Shown: piece by piece, positions 16,949 to 25,457 of the stretch | How positions within the stretch are numbered: position 1 is the first letter of the stretch | How the letters are laid out: each line of letters begins with the position of its first letter | Assembly: GCA_052326585.1 (NCBI GenBank) | Contig: JBKQLU010000054.1 | Coordinates: forward strand, 107,029 to 171,028 | DNA: 64,000 nucleotides | Source of the DNA: JAPLJC01 sp052326585 | GTDB taxonomy: Bacteria > Desulfobacterota > Desulfobaccia > Desulfobaccales > 0-14-0-80-60-11 | Reading direction: 5' to 3' | Made by a program: the position numbers and the translations under genes | Notes under the pieces: generated by a model | Told to the model about the DNA's origin: nothing | Database searches by the model: none | Seen by the model: only the letters and a program-made list of their open reading frames with translations

Positions 16949-17386
16949 TTGCCAACTTATTCCCGCAGCCGCTGCCGGGAATGGGCCTTGCAATTTCTCT
17001 ATGAAGGTGAATTCGACCGGAGCGACCACCCGGAGGATCTAGAGCGTTTCTGGAGTTATTTTCAGCCGGCCGGCCCCGGCGTACCGGCCTATCTGCGTGT
17101 ATTGACGGCCGGGGTGGCCTCCCATCAGGCGGAATTGGACGCCCTCATCCGCCGCTTTTCCGAACATTGGCGCCTGGAGCGCATGGGCGCGGTGGATCGC
17201 AGCCTGCTGCGCCTGGCCGCCTATGAACTCCTTTACCAGCACCAAATTCCCCCCAAAGTGGTGATCAACGAAGCCATCGAACTGGCCAAACGTTACGGGA
17301 CCGAGGACTCGGGGGCCTTTGTCAACGGCATTCTGGACCAGGTCCTGGGGGAGCGGGAAAAGTTAGCAGTGAGCAGTGAGCAGTGA
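16949..17386 (+). CDS. nusB: transcription antitermination factor NusB
   Basis: A 145-residue all-helical NusB, which with NusE/S10 binds boxA of rRNA leaders. Features: SRCREWALQFLYEGEF at the start, LERMGAVDRSLLRLAAYELLY and the C-terminal KVVINEAIELAKRYGTEDSGAFVNGILDQV. The start is a TTG four bases after ribH. Oddity: the last eight residues (KLAVSSEQ) and the stop codon are encoded by a tandem heptanucleotide repeat that has run into the gene end, and are not part of the NusB fold. Confidence 0.95.
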   Translation: MPTYSRSRCREWALQFLYEGEFDRSDHPEDLERFWSYFQPAGPGVPAYLRVLTAGVASHQAELDALIRRFSEHWRLERMGAVDRSLLRLAAYELLYQHQIPPKVVINEAIELAKRYGTEDSGAFVNGILDQVLGEREKLAVSSEQ

Positions 17387-17388
17387 GG
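17362..17388 (+). repeat. heptanucleotide repeat tract, about 4 units, overlapping the nusB 3' end
   Basis: GTTAGCA GTGAGCA GTGAGCA GTGAGGG. Because 7 is not a multiple of 3, each unit is read in a new frame. The tract supplies the last codons and the stop of nusB. Confidence 0.75.
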
Positions 17389-17545
17389 GGAAATTGACCG
17401 CGGCCACCTGGGTTCGTCCCCGGCGATCCCCGCCTTGGCTCTGGGCTGGCAGACTTGCACGCCGGAAAATAAAGACGTATTATCTTTAATATCTACAAAG
17501 AAATCTGAACCGGCCCCACCGGCACTGTAGAAGGAGGAAGTTGAG

Positions 17546-18184
17546 ATGTTGCGTAGAATCCTGGTCTTGGCAATGATAGTCATTTTTCCCCTGACTCTGG
17601 CGGGTTGTATGGATCAAACCGGGTTCTATTCACCGGAGCAGTCCGCCGCGGGCGGGGCCTTGGGAGGTGCGGCCACCGGGGCGGCCCTCGGCGCCATCAT
17701 CGGCGCGGCCACCGGTAATCCCGGCACCGGCGCCTGGGTGGGGGCTGCGGCCGGCGGGCTCGTGGGGGGAGTGGGCGGCTATCTCTATGCCCAACACCGT
17801 AATAGTGAGATTCTCTCCAATCAGGCCGCGGCCCAGTCCAATAATTACAACCCCTCCCAGGGAAACCTGGTGAAAATCGAACAGGTATCCGTCGACCCGG
17901 CGGTGATACGGCCTGGGCAGCAGGTTAGCCTGAATATGCAATACACCATCCTGACCCCTGCCAATACGCCGGTTGCGGTCACCCTGGTGCGGGAAGTCCG
18001 CTTCAACGGCCAGTTGTTAGGGGAGCCGTACCAGACCACGGCCAGCAATTCCAACGGCACCTTTAGCGATTCCGTGAACTATGGCCTGCCCAGCGGCGCC
18101 GCCCCTGGGAGTTATACCGTCACCAGCCGGGTGGCCAGCAGTTACGGCAGCGACCAGCGGGATGCGTCTTTCACCGTCCAATAG
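17546..18184 (+). CDS. glycine-zipper lipoprotein
   Basis: A 212-residue lipoprotein. A signal peptide ends in the lipobox LAGC (Cys at about 21). The next 65 residues are a glycine zipper that can form two membrane-inserting helices (GGALGGAATGAALGAIIG, GAWVGAAAGGLVGGVGGYL). This is followed by a beta-rich domain of about 110 residues (VDPAVIRPGQQVSLNMQYTI, ending in SYTVTSRV) that looks immunoglobulin-like. The residue after Cys is Met, not Asp, so outer membrane sorting is expected under the Lol rule. GAAGGAGGAAG precedes the ATG. Family resemblance is to glycine-zipper 2TM surface-antigen-like lipoproteins. The function is not known. Confidence 0.8.
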   Translation: MLRRILVLAMIVIFPLTLAGCMDQTGFYSPEQSAAGGALGGAATGAALGAIIGAATGNPGTGAWVGAAAGGLVGGVGGYLYAQHRNSEILSNQAAAQSNNYNPSQGNLVKIEQVSVDPAVIRPGQQVSLNMQYTILTPANTPVAVTLVREVRFNGQLLGEPYQTTASNSNGTFSDSVNYGLPSGAAPGSYTVTSRVASSYGSDQRDASFTVQ

Positions 18185-18305
18185 GGTCCTGGCCAAGTTG
18201 GAAGGGGCGGCGGGTGGGAACCGTCACTGGCCGCCTCATCCCCGCCGGTTCTCGGGGCGCGTCCCGGAAGTCCGCTATTGAAGTGCTTTTAGGGTTTCCT
18301 GCCGG

Positions 18306-18333
18306 TTGACAAGTCTTAATCCATCTGTTAAAT
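18306..18333 (+). promoter_or_regulatory. sigma70-type promoter of the rpsF operon
   Basis: TTGACA (18306-18311), 16 bp, TTAAAT (18328-18333). Start near 18340, leaving a leader of about 58 nt. Confidence 0.6.
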
Positions 18334-18352
18334 TTCATCTTTACTCTCCTTG

Positions 18353-18393
18353 CCCTGGGCCGCAGGCGCCAGGGCCATAAGGCCATAAGGAGG
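18353..18393 (+). promoter_or_regulatory. possible S6:S18 autoregulatory leader
   Basis: A hairpin CCCTGG / CCAGGG (18353-18374) with loop GCCGCAGGCG, then a tandem 9-mer GCCATAAGG twice running into the ribosome site AAGGAGG. Known S6:S18 leaders present a CCG in a bulge near a hairpin. A CCG is in the loop here. This is suggestive only. Confidence 0.4.
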
Positions 18394-18397
18394 AAGA

Positions 18398-18868
18398 ATG
18401 CGCCGCTATGAGTCAGTCTGGGTGGTGAACGGCGACCTCCCGGACGAAGAGATCAAGAGCACCATCGACAAGTTCAGCCGGATCCTCTCCACCTCGGGAG
18501 GCGTCCTGGTGCGTCTGGAGGAATGGGGCCGCAGGAAGCTGGCCTACCGGATCCAGGGGGTTACCCGGGGTCACTACGTCATGGTGGACTATGCCGGCAC
18601 CCCGGCCACCGTCAAGGAACTGGAGCGGAACTACCGCATCGATGACCGCCTCATCCGCTCTCACACCGCCAAAAAATCCGATAAAGTAAACCTGGAGGCC
18701 CTGCAGGCGGAAATCGCCGCCGGGGTCCAGGCGCTGGCGGCAGCAGCCCCGGCCCCGGAAGTGGAGCCCGAAGAGCGGGTCCCGGAGGCCGTGGCGGCAG
18801 TTGAGACCGAGGAGCTAATCGTTGCGGAGTTGGAAGCGGAAGCCGCCCCTCAGGGACAGGAGGACTAA
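18398..18868 (+). CDS. rpsF: 30S ribosomal protein bS6
   Basis: A 156-residue S6. The RNA-recognition-like core is residues 1-95 (MRRYESVWVVNGDL, RLEEWGRRKLAYRI, GHYVMVDYAG, LERNYRIDDRLIRSHTAK). It is followed by a low-complexity Ala/Glu/Val tail of 50 residues, longer than in E. coli (131 to 135 aa) and probably disordered. S6 binds the central domain of 16S rRNA with S18, encoded three bases downstream. It is the first gene of the operon rpsF-rpsR-DUF2232-rplI. Confidence 0.97.
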   Translation: MRRYESVWVVNGDLPDEEIKSTIDKFSRILSTSGGVLVRLEEWGRRKLAYRIQGVTRGHYVMVDYAGTPATVKELERNYRIDDRLIRSHTAKKSDKVNLEALQAEIAAGVQALAAAAPAPEVEPEERVPEAVAAVETEELIVAELEAEAAPQGQED

Positions 18869-18871
18869 GCC

Positions 18872-19129
18872 ATGCCGGTAATGCCTCGCCGCAAGCGGAA
18901 ACAGTTCTACGTCAGGCGCAAGGTTTGCCGGTTTTGCGTGGACGCCAACCTGCCCATCGACTATAAAGACTTCAACACCTTGAGGCAGTTTGTCACGGAG
19001 CGCGGCAAGATCATCCCCCGGCGAATTTCGGGGAATTGCGCCCGTCACCAGCGCCGGCTCACCAGGGCCATCAAACAAGCCCGGCTGCTGGCCCTGATTC
19101 CGTACACTCCCATAGCGCCGCCAACATGA
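18872..19129 (+). CDS. rpsR: 30S ribosomal protein bS18
   Basis: An 85-residue S18. Two Cys remain in the N-terminal basic zinc-ribbon-like part (VRRKVCRFCVDANL), and IDYKDFNTLRQFVTERGKIIPRRISG is diagnostic. Cys at CRFC and NCARHQRR suggest the Cys-containing (zinc) variant. It is coupled to rpsF by a three-base gap, and GACAGGAGG overlaps the rpsF end. Confidence 0.97.
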   Translation: MPVMPRRKRKQFYVRRKVCRFCVDANLPIDYKDFNTLRQFVTERGKIIPRRISGNCARHQRRLTRAIKQARLLALIPYTPIAPPT

Positions 19130-19145
19130 TGGCTGGAGCAGAGCC

Positions 19146-20114
19146 TTGTTATTACCCGGAGGCCGCCTCTCCATCTGGTTCGCCTGTTTAGGCTTCCTGC
19201 TGCTGCTCCTCATCGGGGCGCACTTGCATCCCATGGGCTTCCTGCTGGCGGGCATCCTGGCCCCCCTGCCGGTGCTCCTGGCAGGCTGGCGCCTGGGAGA
19301 CCGGCAAGCCCTGCTGCTGGTTCTGGCCGGCGCCGTGGCCGTCCTGGCCTTGAAGCCCGGGCTGGAAACCCTCTGGACGCATCTCAGCTTCCTGAGTCTG
19401 CTGCTCATGGGCTTCTTGTTGAGCGCCCTGCAACACCGGGGTCTGTCCGCCCCGGGGTCCGTCCTGATCACGGTGCTGATCCTGAGCGGCCTCGCCCTGC
19501 TGCTCTTGCTGGGACAGGCCGCTTATCAGGGTGTGAGCCCCCAGGTTCTTCTGGCCCAGAGGGGCGCGGAAATCATGGGGTCGGTGCACCAGGTGCTGGG
19601 GGGAGGTAGCGGGGCCTCCGGGGCCGCGTTAACGCCGGGGATTTCCCCGGAAGACCTGGAAACCTTCCTGAAACGGCTGCTGCCGGCCCTGGTCGTTACC
19701 AATACCGGCCTGGTGGCCTGGCTCAACGTGGTCCTGGCCCGGCAATTGGCCGGGCTGCTGGGCGGCCAGGAGCCTGCGCCGCCCCTCTATTATTGGGCCC
19801 TGCCCGAATGGCTCATCTTCGTGGCCCTGGGCGCCGGCTTTATGCTGTTGGTTCCCGTGGCCGCGCTGCGTACCCTCAGCCTCAACCTGTTGCTGATCAC
19901 GGCGGTCCTCTATTTCTGTCAGGGTACGGGGGTGATGGCCGGCTGGTTCCATCGTCTGAGGCTGCCCCGGGTTCTACGGATTATCGGCTACGCGCTGTTG
20001 TTTTTAAACCCGCTCTTTTTTTTGATCATCGTCCTGGGGGTGCTGGACCTGTGGTTCGATTTTCGCCACCTGCACCGGCGGCCCGGGGATGCCGGAGGAG
20101 GAATCGAGAGTTGA
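19146..20114 (+). CDS. DUF2232 (YybS-like) membrane protein
   Basis: A 322-residue polytopic membrane protein with about eight hydrophobic segments (for example FACLGFLLLLLIGAHL and LLLVLAGAVAVLALK). It matches the DUF2232/YybS family, which very often lies between rpsR and rplI, as here. Biochemical role unknown; relatives look like small-molecule transporter or S-component-like proteins. The start is a TTG at 19146, and the stop overlaps the rplI start in TTGA, so translation of rplI is likely coupled to it. The charged C-terminal tail ends DFRHLHRRPGDAGGG. Confidence 0.82.
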   Translation: MLLPGGRLSIWFACLGFLLLLLIGAHLHPMGFLLAGILAPLPVLLAGWRLGDRQALLLVLAGAVAVLALKPGLETLWTHLSFLSLLLMGFLLSALQHRGLSAPGSVLITVLILSGLALLLLLGQAAYQGVSPQVLLAQRGAEIMGSVHQVLGGGSGASGAALTPGISPEDLETFLKRLLPALVVTNTGLVAWLNVVLARQLAGLLGGQEPAPPLYYWALPEWLIFVALGAGFMLLVPVAALRTLSLNLLLITAVLYFCQGTGVMAGWFHRLRLPRVLRIIGYALLFLNPLFFLIIVLGVLDLWFDFRHLHRRPGDAGGGIES

Positions 20115-20560
20115 AAGTCATTCTGACCAAAGACGTTGCCGCCCTGGGCCTGCTCGGCTCCGTGGTGGAGGTGGCCCGGGGTTATGCCAGGAATTATCTG
20201 ATTCCCCAGGGTCTGGCCATGGAAGCCACCCGGGGCAATCTGGCCCAGGTGGAACAGGTTAAATCCCGCTATGCCGACATCCGGGCCAAGGAACAGGAAA
20301 CCGCTCTGGCCAATGTCGCCCAACTGGAAGGGGTGAGCGTCACCATTGCCCAACGGGTCGGAGAGGGAGAGCGCCTTTACGGGTCGGTGACCGCGGCCAT
20401 GATCATCACGGCCCTGGAGGCCAAGGGCGTCAATATCGACCGCAAGCAATTGGACCTGCCGGAGCCTATCAAAAAGCTGGGCAGTTACCAGGTCCCCGTT
20501 AATCTGGCCCCGGAAGTCAAGGCCGAAATCACCGTGGCAGTGGTGGCCGAGGCAGAATAG
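20111..20560 (+). CDS. rplI: 50S ribosomal protein bL9
   Basis: A 149-residue L9: N-terminal rRNA-binding domain (MKVILTKDVAALGLLG, VEVARGYARNYLIPQGLA), a long connecting helix and the C-terminal domain (GEGERLYGSVTAAMI...LPEPIKKLGSY). The start is TTG at 20111, sharing TTGA with the DUF2232 stop. No ATG is possible without losing the conserved first strand. Length and motifs are canonical. Confidence 0.97.
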   Translation: MKVILTKDVAALGLLGSVVEVARGYARNYLIPQGLAMEATRGNLAQVEQVKSRYADIRAKEQETALANVAQLEGVSVTIAQRVGEGERLYGSVTAAMIITALEAKGVNIDRKQLDLPEPIKKLGSYQVPVNLAPEVKAEITVAVVAEAE

Positions 20561-20894
20561 CTTTGCCAGTATGGGTTTGGGGGCAAGGAGCGGGTAGGGC
20601 TTCGGCCCCTGGCGCTCCCCCCCTTAAGCCCGGAGGGCAGAGGACGCGGAGAAAACCGGGTCAGGGGCCGCCGGCCCCCCAGCCCTGCCTAAATGCCCCC
20701 TTTCTGGTTTTAGATCTTTAACTTTCATTTTTTCCCCATACAAAAAACTTCGCAGGAATGGACAGTCCCCATTTGCAATCCAGCCGGGTTTTCGGTATGA
20801 TGCAAGTAAAGAACTTTCCTGTGGCTGATCAAATTAATCTATTTAATTCAAATAGTTATAATAAATAAGCGCTTTGCCCCCGGGGGGAGTCACC
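20561..20894. other. intergenic region upstream of dnaB
   Basis: GC-rich up to 20700 and AT-rich from 20700 to 20870. It contains the dnaB promoter (20773-20801). The 5' part may carry the terminator of the rplI operon, but no clean hairpin with T-run is visible. No gene is seen. Confidence 0.5.
20773..20801 (+). promoter_or_regulatory. promoter upstream of dnaB
   Basis: TTGCAA (20773-20778), 17 bp, TATGAT (20796-20801). Confidence 0.5.
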
Positions 20895-22304
20895 ATGCCT
20901 GGAAGCATTCGGCGCAACGCCCAACGGATGGCTGCGGCCCCGCCGGCAGCCCACCCCGGCGGCTTCACCCCGCCGGCCAATCCCGAGGCGGAGCAATCGG
21001 TCCTGGGGGCCATCCTGGTGCGTCCGGCAGTGCTGGACCTGGTGGCCGACGTGATCGCGCCCGGCGACTTTTATCGGGAGGCCCACGGCCGCATCTTTCA
21101 GGCCATGCTGGACCTCTACGGCCGGGGCGATCCGGTGGACCTGGTGACCGTCACCGCCCTGCTGGCTGAGCGGGGCCAGTTGGAAGGCGCGGGTGGTCCG
21201 GTCTTTCTGGCGGGTCTGAGCGAACAGGTGGGATATTCCACCAACGCCGAATATTATGCCGGCCTGGTGCACAACAAGGCGATCCTGCGCCGCCTGCTGG
21301 ACACCACCCAGGAGATCGCCGGCGCCTGTTTTGGCCCGGTGGAGAATGTCGCCGAGTTTCTGGACAGCGCCGAGCAGAAGATCTTCGAGGTGGCCGAGTC
21401 CAAGGTGCGCCTGGGCTTCCAGCCCTTGTCGGCCCTGGTGGAAAAGGAGATCGCCACCCTGGAGGCCATCTGGCACCGGGATAAGGGCCGGATTACCGGA
21501 GTGGAAAGCGGCTTCAAAGACCTGGACAACCTCACCGCGGGTTTTCAGGAAAGCGACCTGATTATCATCGCCGCCCGCCCCAGCATGGGCAAGACCGCCC
21601 TGGCCCTGAACATCGCCTTCAACGCCGCCTATAAAAAGCCCCAGGTGCCGGTGGCCTTCTTCTCACTGGAGATGTCCAGGGAGCAGTTGGTGCGGCGGCT
21701 GCTTTCCAGCGTCGGCGAGGTGGACGCCTCCAACCTGCGCCGGGCCTTTTTGAGCACCATAGAATGGGCCAACCTGCAGAACGCCGCGGGTTATCTCCTG
21801 GATTGCCCCATCTACATCGACGACACCCCGGCGGCCACCGTTCTCGATATCCGGGCCAAGGCCCGGCGCCTCAAGGCGGAGGGCAAACTGGGGATGCTGG
21901 TCATCGACTACCTGCAGCTCATGCGCGGCCGGGCTGACGTGCACAGCCGGGAGCAGGAGATCTCGGAGATTTCCCGGTCCCTAAAGGCCCTGGCCAAGGA
22001 GCTGAAGGTGCCGGTCATCGTGCTCTCCCAATTAAACCGCCGCCTGGAAGACCGCCCCCACCCGCACAAACGGCCGCAACTGGCTGACTTGCGTGAATCC
22101 GGGGCCATCGAGCAGGATGCCGACGTGGTCATCTTCATCTACCGGGACGAAGTTTACCGGGAAGACACCCCGGACAAGGGCACCGCGGAGATCATCGTCG
22201 GCAAGCAGCGGAACGGCCCCACCGGCAAGATCAAGCTCAACTTCCGGGATAAATACACTACCTTCGCCTCATATGAGCAGGAAGAGGCCCCGGCGGGGTA
22301 TTGA
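20895..22304 (+). CDS. dnaB: replicative DNA helicase DnaB
   Basis: A 469-residue hexameric helicase. The N-terminal helical domain (NPEAEQSVLGAILVRP) is followed by a linker and the RecA-like motor. Walker A is ARPSMGKTAL, Walker B is MLVIDYLQLM, and the later motifs are VIVLSQLNRRLEDR and GPTGKIKLNF. No intein interrupts it. The ATG at 20895 follows GGGGGGAG. A TTG seven codons upstream is possible but has no site. Four bases of the MFS reading frame overlap its stop if the earliest start of that gene is used. Confidence 0.97.
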   Translation: MPGSIRRNAQRMAAAPPAAHPGGFTPPANPEAEQSVLGAILVRPAVLDLVADVIAPGDFYREAHGRIFQAMLDLYGRGDPVDLVTVTALLAERGQLEGAGGPVFLAGLSEQVGYSTNAEYYAGLVHNKAILRRLLDTTQEIAGACFGPVENVAEFLDSAEQKIFEVAESKVRLGFQPLSALVEKEIATLEAIWHRDKGRITGVESGFKDLDNLTAGFQESDLIIIAARPSMGKTALALNIAFNAAYKKPQVPVAFFSLEMSREQLVRRLLSSVGEVDASNLRRAFLSTIEWANLQNAAGYLLDCPIYIDDTPAATVLDIRAKARRLKAEGKLGMLVIDYLQLMRGRADVHSREQEISEISRSLKALAKELKVPVIVLSQLNRRLEDRPHPHKRPQLADLRESGAIEQDADVVIFIYRDEVYREDTPDKGTAEIIVGKQRNGPTGKIKLNFRDKYTTFASYEQEEAPAGY

Positions 22305-22342
22305 GGCCTCGCCGCGGCTCCCCGGGAAAAGAAATTCAAGGC

Positions 22343-23758
22343 ATGCCCAAAACGGCGGCCCACCCCGCTGACCCGCTGTCCCGGCGGGGTTTGATCCTCT
22401 GCTGCGCCTGCCTGGGGGCCTTCATGGCCACCCTGGACACCAGCATCGTCAACATCGCCCTGCCCCAGATCGCCCGGACCTTCGGCAGCTCGCTGGCCCA
22501 AATCTCCTGGGTCATGGTGGCCTATCTGCTGGTCCAGGTCTCCCTGCTCCTGATCAGCGGCCGCTTAGGGGATCTGTTGGCGCCCGGGCGTCTCTTTCTC
22601 CTGGGGCTGCTGATTTTCACCGGGTCGTCGGCTTTGTGCGGCCTGGCCCCCGACCTTCCCCGAATGGTGGCGGCCCGCTGCTGCCAGGCGCTGGGGTCTG
22701 CCCTGATGCTGGGCCTGGCCCCCAAGCTCATCGCCATGACCTTCGGTGCAGGAGAGCGGGGTCTGCCCCTGGGCCTGTTTTCCACCGCCTTTGCCGCCGG
22801 TATCAGCGTGGGCGCCCCGGCGGGCGGACTCATCACCTCCTACCTGGGCTGGCCCTATATCTTCTTCATCAATATCCCCATCTGCGTCCTGGCCCTGCTG
22901 GTGGGCGGGACCTCCCTGGGAAGGCTCCGGTCCCAGATGGCCTGGAACCCGCGGGCCTTGGACTTATGGGGCTTTCTAATCTTACCCCTGGCCCTGGGAT
23001 CGCTGGTCCTGGCCCTGACCCGGCTGCGGACCTCGGGTTGGGGTGACGGTCTGACCGAGGGTCTCCTGGCCCTGGGGCTCGGGCTGATCCTGATCCTGGT
23101 CTTCCTGGAGCGGCGCCAGCCCTTCCCCATGATCCACGGCGAGTTGTGGTGCAGCTGGCCCTTCGTGGCCGGGTCGCTGGCGGTGGTTCTGACCTTCGCC
23201 GCGGTAATGGGGACCTTTTTCCTGCTGCCCTTCTTCCTGGATCAGGTCTTCCACTACTCGCCGCGTCAGGCCGGTCTGCTGCTGGGCGTCCTGGCCCTGA
23301 CCAACGCCGCGGTGGCCGGGGTGGGGGGCTACCTGGCGGACCGCTGGGGGAACCTGCTGGTGCTTAGGAGCGGCTGCCTGCTGATGCTGGGCGGTCTGGC
23401 CTCCCTGGTGTTTACCGGGCCCGGCGACACCGCCCCGGGTCTGGCGGCCAGGTTCGTCATCCTGGGGCTGGGCTTGGGTCTGTTCCAGGCCCCGAACCTC
23501 AACGAGATTCTCCGGGGGGTGCAGCCGTCGCTGGTGGGTCTGGCGGCCAGCACCAATGCGGTCTTAAAAAATCTGGGGTCCTTGATCGGGATCACCCTGA
23601 TGGTGTCGGTCTTTGCCTGGTTGGAACAGCATCACCCCATCCGCATGGGACTGGCGCCCTACCGGTGGGCCTTTGCCGCGGCCCTCCTGGTCGCGGCGAT
23701 CAACCTGGTCATCAATCTTCTGCCCCGGAAGCCCTCCGCCGCTACCCGCGGCCAATAA
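22343..23758 (+). CDS. MFS multidrug exporter, DHA2 (14-TM) family
   Basis: A 471-residue inner-membrane proton-coupled exporter. Motif A-like and C-type DHA2 signatures are visible: MATLDTSIVNIALPQIA in TM1, ISWVMVAYLLVQVSLL in TM2, ISGRLGDLLAPGRLF for motif A, and GISVGAPAGGLITSYLGWPYIFFINIP for motif C. Fourteen hydrophobic segments fit the EmrB/QacA class. Substrate unknown. No EmrA-type adaptor or TetR regulator is adjacent. The ATG at 22343 is preferred, with a TTG at 22301 overlapping the dnaB stop as alternative. Confidence 0.88.
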   Translation: MPKTAAHPADPLSRRGLILCCACLGAFMATLDTSIVNIALPQIARTFGSSLAQISWVMVAYLLVQVSLLLISGRLGDLLAPGRLFLLGLLIFTGSSALCGLAPDLPRMVAARCCQALGSALMLGLAPKLIAMTFGAGERGLPLGLFSTAFAAGISVGAPAGGLITSYLGWPYIFFINIPICVLALLVGGTSLGRLRSQMAWNPRALDLWGFLILPLALGSLVLALTRLRTSGWGDGLTEGLLALGLGLILILVFLERRQPFPMIHGELWCSWPFVAGSLAVVLTFAAVMGTFFLLPFFLDQVFHYSPRQAGLLLGVLALTNAAVAGVGGYLADRWGNLLVLRSGCLLMLGGLASLVFTGPGDTAPGLAARFVILGLGLGLFQAPNLNEILRGVQPSLVGLAASTNAVLKNLGSLIGITLMVSVFAWLEQHHPIRMGLAPYRWAFAAALLVAAINLVINLLPRKPSAATRGQ

Positions 23759-23771
23759 CCAAAACTGCTAG

Positions 23772-23841
23772 GTCATTCTGAGCGAAGCTAATAATCTAGT
23801 ATTTTTAGTGACTTGAGATCCTTCACTTCGTTCAGGATGAC
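23772..23841. repeat. MITE-like inverted repeat (GTCATTCTGAGCGAAG ends)
   Basis: Left arm GTCATTCTGAGCGAAG (23772-23787); right arm is its reverse complement with two mismatches (23826-23841). It spans 70 bp and is non-coding. A half-copy lies at 37231-37265. Confidence 0.6.
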
Positions 23842-23923
23842 GATGAAATCGGGTTTTGCCATAGCTGCTAATGTTTGAGAAACAGGCCTAATTCTCAGCC
23901 ACCCGGCCCTTTTCACCCCCCGC

Positions 23924-23960
23924 AAAAAAAAGAGAGGCGCAGCTCCCGGAGCCGCGTCTC
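23924..23960 (-). terminator. rho-independent terminator of the quinone reductase gene
   Basis: On the minus strand GAGACGCGGCTCC / GGAGCTGCGCCTC forms a stem, followed by a run of T (the A-run at 23924-23931). Confidence 0.7.
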
Positions 23961-24012
23961 CCGCCGCCTGGCGCCCGAGTTTGGCCAACTCAGGTTTGTC
24001 TGCACTGCGATC

Positions 24013-24975
24013 TTACGGAATCAAGACCATCTTCCCGTAGGCCCTGGTCTCCATGATGTCGTGATGCGCCCGGGCGGCTTCGGCTAAGGGGAGCTCGCGG
24101 CCCACCACCGGGCGCAGGGTGCCGTTGGCCAACCCGGCGCCCAACGCCGCGTGCAGGCTCCCGATCTCCTTTTCCGGGGCGGCCAGGTAGGACATCCCCA
24201 GGATGCTGGCCTCCCGGACCAGGGTGAGGCGGGGGTCAATGGTCACCGTACCCCGGCTGCCGATGACCACCACCCGTCCGCCAGCGGCCAGGACTTCCAG
24301 GTCGCGGCCCAGATTGACGTTGGCCAGCATCTCCAGGATGACATCCGCGCCGCGATTATCCGTAATGCGCATGACTTCCTGGAGATAGCCCTCCCGGCTG
24401 TGGTCCAGGACATAATGAGCCCCTTGCTCGGAGGCCAGGCGCCGCCCCGCGTCGGTACCGGCGGTGCTGATAACGGTCAGGCCCGCGGCCCGAGCCAACT
24501 GCGTGGCTGCCACCCCCACGCCGCCGCTGCCTCCGTGGACCAGCACCACTTCCCCGGGCACCGCCTTGGCTCGCTGGAACAGGGCCCGGTAGGCCGCGGC
24601 ATAGGGGACGTTCACCGCGGCCCCCTGGGCAAAGGTGACCTGGGGCGGCAAGGGGTGGACCTGGGACTCGAGGCACAAGGTCTTTTCAGCGTAAGCGCCG
24701 CTCACGGTATTCGAGGTATAGACCCGATCGCCCGGGGCCAGCGCTCTCACCCCCGCCCCCACCGCGGCAACCACCCCGGCGGCATCCATGCCGGGGGTGT
24801 AGGGCAAGGGCGTGGCCGCGGCATAGGCTCCGGCCCGGATGTAGGCCTCCACCGGATTGACCCCGACCGCCTGGACCTTGATCAGGACCTGACCCGGGCC
24901 GGCGTGGGGCTCTGGCACCTCTTCGAGGCGCAGGACTTCCGGCTCGCCGAATTGGTGGACGCGAATAGCTTTCAA
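24013..24975 (-). CDS. NADPH:quinone reductase, zinc-independent MDR family
   Basis: A 320-residue medium-chain dehydrogenase of the quinone oxidoreductase type. It has KAIRVHQFGEPEVLRLEEVPEP at the start, GMDAAGVVAAVGAGV and GDRVYT in the catalytic domain, and the NADPH site VLVHGGSGGVGVAATQLARAAG. The zinc-binding Cys/His of alcohol dehydrogenases are absent, as in QOR. It reduces quinones or enones in the cytosol. The chosen start is TTG at 24973-24975 behind AAGGGCGGA; another TTG seven codons earlier is possible. Single gene with its own terminator. Confidence 0.9.
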   Translation of the reverse strand: MKAIRVHQFGEPEVLRLEEVPEPHAGPGQVLIKVQAVGVNPVEAYIRAGAYAAATPLPYTPGMDAAGVVAAVGAGVRALAPGDRVYTSNTVSGAYAEKTLCLESQVHPLPPQVTFAQGAAVNVPYAAAYRALFQRAKAVPGEVVLVHGGSGGVGVAATQLARAAGLTVISTAGTDAGRRLASEQGAHYVLDHSREGYLQEVMRITDNRGADVILEMLANVNLGRDLEVLAAGGRVVVIGSRGTVTIDPRLTLVREASILGMSYLAAPEKEIGSLHAALGAGLANGTLRPVVGRELPLAEAARAHHDIMETRAYGKMVLIP

Positions 24976-25045
24976 GGTTCCGCCCTTGCCAAACAAGTCC
25001 GGGACTGCCGCTTCCCCGGGGCCGCTAAGTTATTATGCGCCGCGT

Positions 25046-25447
25046 TCAAGCAGTCTTCACTGCGATCTTCCGGGGTTTGGCCCGCGCCACCTTGGCCAGC
25101 ACCAGGCGCAGCACCCCGTCTTTCATGATGGCCTCGATCTTGTCCTGATCTATCAGACTGCCCAGTTGGAATTCCCGCATGAAGTCCCCGGTGTAGTATT
25201 CCTGCTCCACCAGGGTTTCGCCCTGGCTCAGGGGCGAGGCCACTTCGCCAGAGACGATCAGCTGATTGTCCCGCAGGTCCACGGTCACTCTATCCGCCGC
25301 CACCCCGGGCATGTCGGCGACCATTACCAGGGCCTCGGGGGTCTCGAAGATATCCACCGCCGGCAGGAAGACCCGTCCGGGGCGAACCCGCTCCCCTTTG
25401 GCCGGAGCCTCTGCCTTGGCCTTTACTCGCAGTTCTTTTTCAGTCAT
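25046..25447 (-). CDS. Hsp20 small heat shock protein
   Basis: A 133-residue alpha-crystallin domain protein acting as an ATP-independent holdase. The core strands are FLPAVDIFETPEALVMVADMPGV, VTVDLRDNQLIVSGE and DGVLRLVLAKV. The A-x-x-x-n-G-v-L motif reads AIMKDGVLRL. The C-terminal tail KPRKIAVKTA has an I-x-V motif used for oligomer contacts. ATG 25447 follows GAGGGAGGACTC. It is second in a two-gene unit with a 10-base gap. Confidence 0.92.
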   Translation of the reverse strand: MTEKELRVKAKAEAPAKGERVRPGRVFLPAVDIFETPEALVMVADMPGVAADRVTVDLRDNQLIVSGEVASPLSQGETLVEQEYYTGDFMREFQLGSLIDQDKIEAIMKDGVLRLVLAKVARAKPRKIAVKTA

Positions 25448-25457
25448 GAGTCCTCCC

